A stretch of DNA of 37,099 bases from Candidatus Micrarchaeota archaeon (GTDB taxonomy: Archaea > Micrarchaeota > Micrarchaeia > Micrarchaeales > Micrarchaeaceae). Numbering within the stretch: position 1 is the stretch's first letter; each line of letters begins with the position of its first letter. The DNA is taken from contig JAGWHU010000009.1 in the NCBI GenBank assembly GCA_028866575.1, positions 1 through 37,099 on the forward strand, read 5' to 3'. Positions 1 to 7,141 of the stretch are shown here, in pieces. The translations under genes were made by a program, and so were the position numbers. The notes beneath the pieces are model-generated. The model was not told the DNA's origin. It saw nothing but the letters and a program-made list of their open reading frames with translations, and did no database searches.

Positions 1-2
1 GG

Positions 3-86
3 GAGTATACCTTCTCGACAAATAATAAAATGAGAGAGAAGGAACTACTTCTGAAGGCGGTGGTGTACAACAGATTCTTGACGTAA
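3..86 (+). CDS. C-terminal end of an upstream gene (partial)
   Basis: One frame is open from the left edge to a TAA at 84-86, giving 27 residues that end in KAVVYNRFLT. It contains an internal ATG at 30. A strong hairpin follows 15 nt after the stop, as expected at the end of a transcription unit, so this is probably the tail of a gene lying mostly outside the window. Too little is present to assign a function. It could also be chance open frame. Confidence 0.3.
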   Translation, partial: EYTFSTNNKMREKELLLKAVVYNRFLT

Positions 87-101
87 CTCTCGTCAATAGA
101 C

Positions 102-136
102 AACTACTGAAAAGTGTGCCTAATTTTTCAGTAGTT
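102..136 (+). terminator. Hairpin, probable terminator of the upstream gene
   Basis: A perfect 12-bp inverted repeat (102-113 with 125-136) can be extended inward by a G-U and a U-A pair, leaving a 7-nt loop. The 3' arm begins with a run of T. It lies between the stop at 86 and the TATA box at about 162. Confidence 0.5.
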
Positions 137-161
137 ATTGGACACAGGCTGTTATACGAAT

Positions 162-172
162 AGTTTATATAT
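162..172 (+). promoter_or_regulatory. TATA box for the gene at 202
   Basis: AGTTTATATATC is an archaeal TATA element centred near 168. It predicts transcription start near 193-195, giving a leader under 10 nt before the ATG at 202. Confidence 0.55.
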
Positions 173-201
173 CTAAGCACCCTTGTTAGTCACGTGCAGG
201 A

Positions 202-1149
202 ATGACCTCAATTACTAAGTCCAAAATTGAAGAATCAGTGCCAAAAAAATCAGTGCAGGAAAAGTTGATGTGCCTGGCAAGGGGGATTTACGCCAAGGAG
301 AAAAGGGCCATCGCGGGAATCGTTTTGTCATCCATTGTTGCCACCCCCGCGCTTGCCAGGAAAAGGCATGAAAGGACTCTGTACAACCTTATGATCGGTG
401 AAACATTCAGGCACGATTCCGCAAGCATAGAGCGGATAGTCCACGCAGTGCCGCAGTTGATGGACCACGGCGGTCCCGCATATTTGATAAACGGGCTTAC
501 CGACAGCGGATGGTGGTATCAATTCGGAATTGAATACAAATGGCCATCAACTAACGAACGCAAAAAATTCTACTTCACCTATGAAATATGGGACAGCAAG
601 GATTCCAAATGCAACAATTCTGTGGCAGACGTCTCAATTATCTACCCGATGAAATTCCCGGATTCAAAAAACGCCGGCACCAATCCAATGCTCTACAGGG
701 AGACAAACTCCCTCAGGATAAAATCCGGAGACTGGGTAAAGCTGGGCATGAGGATTCAAAACGGCATGATAATCATGTCCGGAAAGGACACCCGCAACGG
801 CACAACAATGGAAATCGGCTTTAAGGCGAACGGCAGCAAATTTGTTGGGACAAGGGGCGACGACAGCGAGATAGCCGGGTGCTTCAGCGGGTTGCTGACA
901 GAGCTCTATACATATTCCAATATTCCTCCAAAAGAAAAGGAAGTGGAGTACATAAGCACCTACGGTGAAAAGAACAGGTCGCCTATAGTGTGGTGCACCT
1001 TTGACAGGCTGGTCAAGGACAGGTTCGACAACGAATACGACAAGGAGAAATCGATTAAAAGCCTTTCAACCGGTGCCACTTACATAAATATGGGGATAGC
1101 AAACATGGAAATTTCCTCGGACGTTTTCGTGACTGGCAACAAGAAATAA
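202..1149 (+). CDS. Orphan N-anchored, probably extracellular beta-rich protein
   Basis: A 315-residue protein I do not recognise. Residues 36-51 (AIAGIVLSSIVATPAL) form one hydrophobic segment after a Lys/Arg-rich stretch, which suggests a type II anchor or signal peptide. The rest is hydrophilic and beta-rich, with Gly-Trp-Trp near residue 102 and aromatic/glycine patterns (WWYQFGIEY, SGDWVKLGMRI) that recall concanavalin-like or thermopsin-like extracellular domains. That resemblance is weak and no catalytic motif is visible. The ATG at 202 follows a TATA box by about 30 nt and a short leader. The NUDIX gene downstream starts about 34-46 nt after the stop. Confidence 0.75.
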   Translation: MTSITKSKIEESVPKKSVQEKLMCLARGIYAKEKRAIAGIVLSSIVATPALARKRHERTLYNLMIGETFRHDSASIERIVHAVPQLMDHGGPAYLINGLTDSGWWYQFGIEYKWPSTNERKKFYFTYEIWDSKDSKCNNSVADVSIIYPMKFPDSKNAGTNPMLYRETNSLRIKSGDWVKLGMRIQNGMIIMSGKDTRNGTTMEIGFKANGSKFVGTRGDDSEIAGCFSGLLTELYTYSNIPPKEKEVEYISTYGEKNRSPIVWCTFDRLVKDRFDNEYDKEKSIKSLSTGATYINMGIANMEISSDVFVTGNKK

Positions 1150-1182
1150 GCCAACTCCAATCCTGGAAGTTCGCGTGATGAA

Positions 1183-1641
1183 TTGCAGAGGACCATGAAA
1201 CTAGTTGAGAGGGACGGCATTCATGCAGCGATAATAAGCGATGGGCGCGTACTCATACTAAAGAGGATGGACCTCCCGATAATACGCCATTTCATAACCC
1301 ATCCGGGAAAGTGGTATTTTGTCACCGGCGGAAGAAAAAATAATGAGAGGCACATAGATGCTGCATACAGGGAGATACGCGAGGAAACCGGCCTTCTAAA
1401 GAGCAACCTGGAATTGCTCGCGGATGAAATTGAGGTGACAATAACGGACAGGGACAAAGGAATCTACTGGAAAAACGAGTTCTTTGTTTTCCGCTCAAAT
1501 TCGCAAAAAGTAAAGCTGAACTTCGAGAACACGCAATGCAAGTGGCTTGATTTCCAGGAGCTTGCAGAGAACGAAGACATAAAGGAGATGCTGGTGAACA
1601 GGGACGAGATACTCGCCATCATGATGTCGCATATGCGATAG
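1183..1641 (+). CDS. NUDIX hydrolase
   Basis: A 152-residue NUDIX-family pyrophosphohydrolase. The Nudix box GX5EX7REUXEEXGU is complete, running from the GGRKNNE glycine through REIREETGL at about residues 49-71. The REXXEE core that binds the divalent metal is therefore intact and activity is likely, although substrates (nucleotide sugars, ADP-ribose, oxidised nucleotides) cannot be read from the box. The longest frame starts with TTG at 1183, preceded by GTGAT. An ATG at 1195, preceded by AGAGG, is an equally good start. The gene follows 202-1149 closely and converges with the regulator at 1647, leaving 5 nt between stops. Confidence 0.85.
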   Translation: MQRTMKLVERDGIHAAIISDGRVLILKRMDLPIIRHFITHPGKWYFVTGGRKNNERHIDAAYREIREETGLLKSNLELLADEIEVTITDRDKGIYWKNEFFVFRSNSQKVKLNFENTQCKWLDFQELAENEDIKEMLVNRDEILAIMMSHMR

Positions 1642-1646
1642 AAGGA

Positions 1647-2663
1647 TTATCTTTTGCCTGAGAATTGCGGAAAATTAAGACTTCCCTCGACATCCATGTT
1701 CCTTATCGGCAAGTTTCCGACGATCACATTGGTGATTTTTGCGTATGAGAGCGATGCATCATCATTTTCATAAAGGTTCTTGTGCGCTATTATCGCGCCC
1801 TTTATGGCATTTTCCTCATTTTCAAAGCAGCCTATCCCGAAAAAGGTATAGCTTCCGCTCAAGGTTGCCAGATACCCGAATGTGTTTATGATCGGCAATG
1901 TCTTGTTCAGATCCTTGTAGTACTGTATGCTGTTCCTGTACGTTGCGAAAATTGACGGCGTGTACTTGTGCTCCAAAAAGAACGCGATGTTGTAGTTGAT
2001 TGGTGCTTTTTTCAGCACTACGGTGAATTTGTGTATCAGCCCGGTTTTGGAGATTTTCTTCATCCTGTACCTTACCGTCTCCACGTCCTCCTTCAGTATA
2101 TTTGCCATGTCTATATAGGAAATTCGCGAATCCCCGTTCAACAGCATGATTATCTTCTTGTCCAGCCTGTCCAGCCGCAATTTGGAGATATCCAGGTTCC
2201 TGAGCACCTCGTTACCTATGGGTATAAATCCCGAATTCACGACGTTTACGATAGATGTTTTAATCGTGGGCCTGAACGGCAGCAATTTGCTCAGGGCCCT
2301 CACGCTCCAATCAATGTATTCCTCCCCTGAATTTATGACCATCTTCATGAGGAGGTCGAAATCCCCCTCCGTTTCTGCAGCAAAGAAAGCGAATTTGCTT
2401 TCCTTCAGCATGCTCATTATGTCCTTCCTGTCCGGCTTGCTGTCAAATTTTACGGTAATTATGTAGTTTTGCACAAAGCCGAGAAGACTCCTGTCCAATT
2501 CAAGCGTGTAGTACAGCCCGAATTCCTTCTCCAGGAACTTCATGTTATTCAATATGGTATTCCTGGAGCACTTCATTTTTTTCGCGAGGGCCGTAACAGG
2601 GATCCTTGAATTCTCGCTTAGCTCGCGCAGCAGAGCCCTCTTTACGTAGCTGTATTCCTTCAC
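1647..2663 (-). CDS. Double-HTH Lrp/AsnC-like transcription regulator, copy A
   Basis: A 338-residue regulator with two tandem HTH plus alpha/beta sensor units. HTH1 covers about residues 4-48, a RAM-like segment with EGDFDLLMKM about 98-108, HTH2 about 165-212, and a second sensor follows. I chose the GTG at 2663 because the paralogue's identity begins exactly at this codon and a TATA element (2685-2697) lies 27 nt upstream, which predicts a leaderless mRNA. The frame remains open to a TTG at 2714, with an ATG at 2708, giving 17 extra residues, but that extension overlaps the TATA box. The first 37 codons are identical in DNA to copy B at 2955-3965, while the rest has diverged to family-level similarity. 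The ligand is unknown. Autoregulation through the shared upstream repeat is an inference. Confidence 0.8.
   Translation of the reverse strand: MKEYSYVKRALLRELSENSRIPVTALAKKMKCSRNTILNNMKFLEKEFGLYYTLELDRSLLGFVQNYIITVKFDSKPDRKDIMSMLKESKFAFFAAETEGDFDLLMKMVINSGEEYIDWSVRALSKLLPFRPTIKTSIVNVVNSGFIPIGNEVLRNLDISKLRLDRLDKKIIMLLNGDSRISYIDMANILKEDVETVRYRMKKISKTGLIHKFTVVLKKAPINYNIAFFLEHKYTPSIFATYRNSIQYYKDLNKTLPIINTFGYLATLSGSYTFFGIGCFENEENAIKGAIIAHKNLYENDDASLSYAKITNVIVGNLPIRNMDVEGSLNFPQFSGKR
2553..2663 (-). repeat. 111-bp exact repeat (5' end of regulator A)
   Basis: This is identical base for base to 3855-3965 (offset 1302). It starts at the GTG start codon and spans exactly 37 codons, covering the first HTH up to the start of the recognition helix (CSRNTI). 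Identity stops at both edges. Confidence 0.95.
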
Positions 2664-2684
2664 GGGTAGGATACTCTTTGCAAG

Positions 2685-2697
2685 TTTATAAATATTT
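2685..2697 (-). promoter_or_regulatory. TATA box of regulator A
   Basis: On the minus strand this reads ATATTTATAAACT and lies 27 nt before the GTG at 2663. The matching element for regulator B is TTTTATATTC at 3984-3993, about 25 nt before its GTG. The same geometry in both copies supports leaderless transcripts starting at the GTG codons. Confidence 0.55.
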
Positions 2698-2754
2698 CTT
2701 CTTTTCATTGCCAAAGCCTAAATCTATTAATCGCCAAAAAAATACCCTTGAGAT

Positions 2755-2860
2755 TGAGCAAAAGGGTAAAAACCTTAATAAAATTATGAATAATTGAAAC
2801 GATATATATACTTTTGTTTTAAACTATCTACAAGGATACTGGGTTAAAGTACGTCACTGG
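2755..2860. repeat. 106-bp intergenic direct repeat, copy A
   Basis: It matches 4154-4259 with only two substitutions (at 2835 and 2848), in the same orientation, and lies upstream of regulator A. It contains a near-symmetric TATA-like core (about 2801-2810) usable on either strand and a GTAC/GGTTAA-rich segment near its right end. It is non-coding. Possible roles are an operator for the paired regulators, a promoter for plus-strand transcription, or a remnant of segmental duplication. Confidence 0.9.
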
Positions 2861-2878
2861 GTGGAAAAGGTTTTACAT

Positions 2879-2918
2879 GGGACGGTAAAAGCGGATTCTA
2901 ATACCCCCGCGCCGTCCC
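2879..2918 (+). other. Two-tier hairpin after repeat copy A; possible small RNA or terminator
   Basis: The outer stem GGGACGG/CCGTCCC (2879-2885 with 2912-2918) and the inner stem GCGG/CCGC (2891-2894 with 2907-2910) are separated by a TAAAA bulge. A T-rich tract follows (2921-2933). It would lie about 45 nt into a plus-strand transcript started from the TATA core in repeat A. No ORF of useful length is present. For minus-strand transcription it would sit between the two regulator genes, so a structured spacer is also possible. Confidence 0.35.
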
Positions 2919-2954
2919 AACATATTTTTATTTATCATCCTACCGGAATGGTAT

Positions 2955-3965
2955 CTACTTCCATTCTATGGGCTTGTAATCGTCCTTGAGGTAAATGCTC
3001 CTTATTGGATTGTATCCCTTTACGACTTCTGTTATTTTTGCAAAGCTTACCGTTGGATTGTCCTGACTGTAAATTTTTTTGTGCTCCATGACTGCCTCCT
3101 TTATTCCAGTTTCCTCATTTTCGAAGCAGCCCATACCAAAGAGCGTATAGCTTCCGCTCATGAGCGAAAGATACTGGAATTTGTTTACCGCATTCAGGTT
3201 CTCCTCAAAACCAATATAGTAATTGCGCGCCTTTTCATACCTTTCAATTATACCGGGTGAGAACTTGTAATTCATCAAGAACACTATGTTATAATCTGTC
3301 GGAGGTTTTTTCAAGACAATCGTGAATCTCCTTATAATGCCCGCATCCGACAAGGCCCTTATCCTGTACCTTATAGTCTCCACATCCTCCTTCAACATTT
3401 TTGCGATCTTTTTGTATGTGGTCCTTGAATTTTCATTTAGAATCACGAGTATGTTCCTGTCCAGGGGGTCAAAAGACTCCAAGCGGGCATTTTGCTTGAG
3501 ATCCTTTATCGTTGAATCCTGCAGGGGCATGAACCCTGTATGCACCATCGAAATCAGCGACGGCTCAACCACCGGCTTGTAGTCAAGGAGCCCGATGATG
3601 ATTTTTATGGCGCTTCTCATGTATTTTTCTCCTGAATAAGCGGCTATGTTCATGATCAGGTCGAAGTCCCCGCTTGTCCTTGCGGCAAACTGCACGGTGC
3701 CTTCCTCCTCAAGCAATTCCTTCAAATACTTGGTTTTAGGCTTCCTGCCGAACTTTATGCACCATATGTGGCTTTGTATGAACAGCATTTCGGTGTTGAA
3801 CTCGAGCGTATAATGCAGGTCAAATTCCCTTTCCAGGTATTTAATGTTGTTTACTATGGTATTCCTGGAGCACTTCATTTTTTTCGCGAGGGCCGTAACA
3901 GGGATCCTTGAATTCTCGCTTAGCTCGCGCAGCAGAGCCCTCTTTACGTAGCTGTATTCCTTCAC
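2955..3965 (-). CDS. Double-HTH Lrp/AsnC-like transcription regulator, copy B
   Basis: A 336-residue paralogue of 1647-2663 with the same HTH-sensor-HTH-sensor layout. The EDVETIRYRI helix belongs to HTH2, and a GDFDLIMNI segment to the first sensor. GTG at 3965 is the only usable start, because an in-frame TGA lies 18 nt upstream. A TATA element about 25 nt upstream indicates a leaderless message. The first HTH is identical in DNA to copy A, but the sensors differ clearly (for example LEFNTEMLFIQSHIW against LELDRSLLGFVQNYI), so the two proteins probably recognise the same DNA through HTH1 while answering different signals. That last point is inference. Confidence 0.82.
   Translation of the reverse strand: MKEYSYVKRALLRELSENSRIPVTALAKKMKCSRNTIVNNIKYLEREFDLHYTLEFNTEMLFIQSHIWCIKFGRKPKTKYLKELLEEEGTVQFAARTSGDFDLIMNIAAYSGEKYMRSAIKIIIGLLDYKPVVEPSLISMVHTGFMPLQDSTIKDLKQNARLESFDPLDRNILVILNENSRTTYKKIAKMLKEDVETIRYRIRALSDAGIIRRFTIVLKKPPTDYNIVFLMNYKFSPGIIERYEKARNYYIGFEENLNAVNKFQYLSLMSGSYTLFGMGCFENEETGIKEAVMEHKKIYSQDNPTVSFAKITEVVKGYNPIRSIYLKDDYKPIEWK
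3855..3965 (-). repeat. 111-bp exact repeat (5' end of regulator B)
   Basis: Partner of 2553-2663, with no mismatch over 37 codons starting at the GTG. Confidence 0.95.
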
Positions 3966-4153
3966 ACAGATATTTTTGCATCAGAATATAAAAACATTAC
4001 CATTAATATTGGGAAAATTAGGCAAATATAGGTCTTTAACGTGTAAATTATGTATTAATGTTAAGGTTGCCATATAAAAACTGATTAAAAACGTAAAAAT
4101 TTGTATTTATTTCAAAACCCTGTATTGCGTTTGTCATTATAAAAATATAAAAC
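3966..4153. other. AT-rich intergenic DNA upstream of regulator B
   Basis: No ORF or RNA gene is seen. It holds the regulator B TATA box (3984-3993) and long A/T tracts. The equivalent spacer in front of regulator A is only about 90 bp, so this part was not included in the duplication or has been replaced. Confidence 0.5.
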
Positions 4154-4259
4154 TGAGCAAAAGGGTAAAAACCTTAATAAAATTATGAATAATTGAAACG
4201 ATATATATACTTTTGTTTTAAACTATCTACAAGGGTACTGGGTTAAGGTACGTCACTGG
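4154..4259. repeat. 106-bp intergenic direct repeat, copy B
   Basis: Copy of 2755-2860 with 104 of 106 positions identical. On the plus strand its TATA core (about 4200-4210) could drive the ArsR-type gene at 4352 with a leader of about 120 nt. That leader contains a G-run/C-run hairpin (4275-4280 with 4305-4310) and ends in GGGTGGAAAA directly before the ATG. On the minus strand it lies 189 bp before the regulator B start. Confidence 0.9.
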
Positions 4260-4351
4260 TAGGGGGCAAGGCGTGGGGGGCTGAAAAATGTCATATCTGC
4301 GTCACCCCCTTATGATGATTAAGCAATAGGGTGGAATAATAGGGTGGAAAA

Positions 4352-4639
4352 ATGAGAATCTTCAGGACAAAAAAGGCCATCTTGGAAATGATATCTGGGA
4401 GTCCTAAGACTATGACTGACATAAGCAAGCAGCTGGGTCTTGCGCCGTCTACCGTAAGCCAGCATCTTACAGAGCTTAAGATGCTGGGCGCCGTGATGCT
4501 GGTGGACGCAAGCAGCAGGAGGAAGTGGAAATACTACAAAAAGGTTGACGGGTTCGACTTTGGAGTGGTTGAAAGGCTCAAATACGTGATTAACGTGAAG
4601 GCCCCGTTCATCAAGCTCAGGCCGTTCAATTACGTGTGA
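4352..4639 (+). CDS. ArsR-type winged-helix transcription regulator
   Basis: A 95-residue single winged-helix protein. Residues 5-65 carry the HTH, with TMTDISKQLGLAPSTVSQHL as helices 2-3 and SSRRKWKYYKKV as the beta wing, typical of ArsR/MarR-like archaeal regulators. No metal-binding Cys pair is visible, so a metal sensor is unlikely. The ATG is preceded by GGGTGGAAAA, a good ribosome site. A second near-identical site lies 14 nt further upstream. Transcription may start in repeat copy B about 120 nt upstream. The downstream pair at 4686/4889 may be its target or operon partner. Confidence 0.8.
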   Translation: MRIFRTKKAILEMISGSPKTMTDISKQLGLAPSTVSQHLTELKMLGAVMLVDASSRRKWKYYKKVDGFDFGVVERLKYVINVKAPFIKLRPFNYV

Positions 4640-4685
4640 GCTACTGGCTGTAATTTATGTGCCGTAAAATGTCAACGCAACCGCA

Positions 4686-4892
4686 ATGATTACTATGAGG
4701 GTAGAACTAAAGAGCAAAGTGAGGCCCAGGCTGATTATTACTGGTTCTCACGTGCTGGATTACCCGAATTTGGAATTTAAGGCGGCACCAGGCAAAAAGG
4801 TCTACTGGGTTTCCAAAAGGAACAGATACGGGCTAAAAGCAAATTCAGTCAAGGAAATATCTGTAATATCTGTATTGGATGGTGCCCGATGA
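4686..4892 (+). CDS. Small orphan protein coupled to the SHOCT membrane gene
   Basis: A 68-residue basic protein of unknown function, with no membrane segment. It is beta-rich (RPRLIITGSH, KKVYWVSKRN). Its TGA overlaps the ATG of the next gene (ATGA at 4889-4892), a classic translational coupling arrangement that supports it being expressed. The start could be ATG 4686 or ATG 4695, and neither has a strong ribosome site. It may serve the membrane protein encoded next. Confidence 0.55.
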   Translation: MITMRVELKSKVRPRLIITGSHVLDYPNLEFKAAPGKKVYWVSKRNRYGLKANSVKEISVISVLDGAR

Positions 4893-5455
4893 CCAGGGTT
4901 GTCAAAACAGGAAACATGGGACTGGGCGTAATAACCGGATTCATAGCCATGGTTATAATAGGATGGATACCTGTAGTTGGGGCTTTCATAGCAGGGATCA
5001 TTGCAGGGGCAATCGCAAAGGGCTCAGGCAGGGGAATGATGGCTGGGTTCCTCTCGGGGATATTCGGGCTTGTTCTCCTGGCGTTCCTGTTTACGGCACT
5101 GGGAGGCTCCATAGGCGGAGGGATAGGCGCATTGGTGGGCGGCCTCTTCGGGATAGGCGTAAGCAGTCTGCTAGGGCTTATAAGCATAGGCGGCATAATA
5201 CTGGTGACGATAGGCGGGCTGATTGGAGGATCTCTTGAGCCCAGGGTTATAGAGAAATCCGGAAAATACACAAAGGCAGATGTTGAAAACGATGACGACG
5301 AAGGGGACGAGCAGCCCGAAGATGCAGGCGACGACGCCCCAAGAGTCTCTGGAAAGCCAGACGAGGAGCACATGAAAATACTGAAGCTGAGATATGCGAA
5401 AGGGGAAATAACCAAGAAGCAGTTCGAGGCGATGAAGAAGGATCTGGGCTCCTGA
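4889..5455 (+). CDS. DUF5518-like membrane protein with C-terminal SHOCT domain
   Basis: A 188-residue protein. Gly/Ile-rich membrane segments occupy about residues 9-125 (GVITGFIAMVIIGWIPVVGA is the first), in a pattern of four or five helices like the archaeal DUF5518 family. An acidic linker follows (ENDDDEGDEQPEDAGDD, about 133-149). The last about 30 residues (EEHMKILKLRYAKGEITKKQ and onward) form a SHOCT motif, a short C-terminal oligomerisation-type domain found in many membrane proteins. The start codon overlaps the previous stop. The function is unknown, and a membrane-stress or packing role is speculation. Confidence 0.75.
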   Translation: MTRVVKTGNMGLGVITGFIAMVIIGWIPVVGAFIAGIIAGAIAKGSGRGMMAGFLSGIFGLVLLAFLFTALGGSIGGGIGALVGGLFGIGVSSLLGLISIGGIILVTIGGLIGGSLEPRVIEKSGKYTKADVENDDDEGDEQPEDAGDDAPRVSGKPDEEHMKILKLRYAKGEITKKQFEAMKKDLGS

Positions 5456-5533
5456 AGTCGCATTGCAGCTGTCATATAGGATATCCTAAACATTTAAATA
5501 AATTTCCGGACAGATTAATACTGGTGTTTAGAG

Positions 5534-5677
5534 ATGTGCGATAGAAAAGCCGCAATCGAGATAAGGAATTTCCTGACGGACAAGGAACTACTTGAGATGA
5601 TGAAGGACTACAGGAGGAGCCTGGAGACCGAGGTAAGGGAGCTGTCCAAGAGGATAGAAATGATGGAGAACAACTGA
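5534..5677 (+). CDS. 47-residue charged coiled-coil protein
   Basis: A short gene (MCDRKAAIEI to MMENN) that is predicted to be almost all helix, with heptad-like Leu/Met spacing after residue 14. It is supported by an ATTTAAATA TATA box at about 5490-5498 and a GGTG ribosome site 7 nt before the ATG. It lies alone between 4889-5455 and the convergent mtnP gene, 16 nt from its stop. I do not recognise the family. The single Cys at residue 2 is notable. Confidence 0.55.
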   Translation: MCDRKAAIEIRNFLTDKELLEMMKDYRRSLETEVRELSKRIEMMENN

Positions 5678-5693
5678 CATTCTATCCATATCA

Positions 5694-6494
5694 TCAGTTT
5701 GACGGCATGACCGCATCCTTAAGCGCGTCAGCGCATTTGCAGTTCCTCTGCCCTGGCACGCGCCCTGCCGTCTCCCTGACAAGGTCCTTTACCTTGCCGA
5801 TGTTCCTGGAAAAGGCCTCTATGACCTCCTTGTGGCTTACCGGCTCCACACCTTCCACTCCGATGAGCCCGGAGTCGTAGTCCGTCACAACGCCGAATGC
5901 AATGTAGCAGATGGATCTCTCCCTTGCAAGCGCAACTTCGGGGTACTGCGTCATGTTTATCAGGTCGAATCCCTGCTTCCTGAACAGCATCGATTCTGCC
6001 CTTGTCGAGAACCTCGGCCCGTTTATCACTATCACTGAGCCACTGCCAGAATAATCCAGGCCAAGGCTTTCGGCCGCGGAATTTGCTATGCCTCTCAATT
6101 CCGGGCAGTAAGGATCCGCAGTGCTCACGTGCGCAACCTCCTTCTCGAAGAACGTATCCTCCCTTCCGGAAGTGAAATTCACGAACTGGTCCAGCGCGAC
6201 TATCTGCCCTATCTTGTATTTAGGGTTCAGGGACCCGACTGCATTCGTAGCTATTATCCTGCTCACCCCAAGATCGTGCAGCGCCTGTATGTTCGCCCTG
6301 TAGGGCACTTTGTGCGGCGGTATGTTGTGCCTTTTCGAATGCCTCGGTATGAACGCCACCCTCCTGCCTGATATGGTTCCTACCGATATGCTGTCGCTCG
6401 GCTTGCCGTAATCCGTGTCCACGTCAATGCTCTCCGCATCCTCGAGAAGCGAATAGAACCCCGATCCGCCTATTATGCCTATTTCAGCCTCCAT
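5694..6494 (-). CDS. mtnP: S-methyl-5'-thioadenosine phosphorylase
   Basis: A 266-residue PNP/UDP-phosphorylase-fold enzyme that cleaves methylthioadenosine with phosphate to adenine and methylthioribose-1-phosphate, the first step of methionine salvage. Visible motifs are GGSGFY (9-14), the phosphate loop RHSKRHNIPPHKVPYRANI (51-69), GPRFSTRAES (159-168), the substrate-site NMTQYPEVALARE (180-192), and TDYD (204-207), whose Asp favours 6-amino purines. A CxC pair (252-254) near the C terminus is known from thermostable archaeal MTAPs. It is the last gene of a minus-strand operon with the SAM synthetase and a HAD phosphatase (12-nt gap). A broader purine phosphorylase activity cannot be excluded. 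Confidence 0.92.
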   Translation of the reverse strand: MEAEIGIIGGSGFYSLLEDAESIDVDTDYGKPSDSISVGTISGRRVAFIPRHSKRHNIPPHKVPYRANIQALHDLGVSRIIATNAVGSLNPKYKIGQIVALDQFVNFTSGREDTFFEKEVAHVSTADPYCPELRGIANSAAESLGLDYSGSGSVIVINGPRFSTRAESMLFRKQGFDLINMTQYPEVALARERSICYIAFGVVTDYDSGLIGVEGVEPVSHKEVIEAFSRNIGKVKDLVRETAGRVPGQRNCKCADALKDAVMPSN

Positions 6495-6506
6495 CTAATC
6501 ACCTGT

Positions 6507-7133
6507 TTATCTCCTTGAAAGACCACTCAAATCGCCATTTCCGTTACTTTTCCTGCCTTTTGCAATTCCCATGAGTATATCTGGTAGCTCGGGCCAGTTC
6601 ATCGCAACTGCAAAGTTCGGATTGCCCCTGTTCGCATTCCTGAAGTCCTCGTTCCACGGCTGCGCCAGCAGCACCGCACCCAATCCGGCATTTGCGAAGG
6701 CCTCTATGACCACGTGGTTGTCGTCCACAATCACGTCCACGCCAGATCGTGTCTTTTCCTTTGGATCCCTGCACCAGAATATGCTGTCGATGCCTGTTAT
6801 TCCCCTGTAATCCAGGTAGCTGTGTATGGTCTTTCTGTCAGCTACGGTTGATGTCACCTGCAGTATCCTGCCGTAAGTGCGCCTGAAATCCCTTACCATT
6901 TCCGGTATGCGCGGGTGCTCCAGCGGTATTGACCTGTAATCCCTCCAGACGTCCTCGAATGCGACCGTAGCCTGCTCCCTGGTGAGCCTCCTGAACGGCT
7001 CGTTTTCCGTCAGCTCGTGGTGCCTTATCTCCTCCTTGCTTGCCTTTATCCCGTGCCTTCTCTCCATCAAAAGAAGCATGGGCCTCCAGGTGTCCGTGAA
7101 AGTTCCGTCAAGATCGAATCCAATAGTGACCAT
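6507..7133 (-). CDS. HAD-superfamily phosphatase
   Basis: A 208-residue haloacid-dehalogenase hydrolase. Motif I is DLDGTFTD with Asp7 as predicted nucleophile and Asp9 as acid/base. Motif II is Thr94-Ser95-Thr96 in QVTSTVAD, motif III is the Lys in DPKEKTR (125 or 127), and motif IV is Asp137-Asp138 in VIVDDNH. A helical cap lies between motifs I and II. It sits 8 nt after mat and 12 nt before mtnP, so its substrate may be a phosphorylated methionine-salvage or nucleotide intermediate (inference). 5'-nucleotidase activity is an alternative. Confidence 0.85.
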   Translation of the reverse strand: MVTIGFDLDGTFTDTWRPMLLLMERRHGIKASKEEIRHHELTENEPFRRLTREQATVAFEDVWRDYRSIPLEHPRIPEMVRDFRRTYGRILQVTSTVADRKTIHSYLDYRGITGIDSIFWCRDPKEKTRSGVDVIVDDNHVVIEAFANAGLGAVLLAQPWNEDFRNANRGNPNFAVAMNWPELPDILMGIAKGRKSNGNGDLSGLSRR

Positions 7134-7141
7134 GAAAATAC

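Noticed and set aside
4271-4340. Possible C/D box guide RNA in the leader before the ArsR-type gene (ATGATGA present)
   Set aside because: The C-like box is not followed by a CTGA D box at a proper distance. The only CTGA lies upstream of it.
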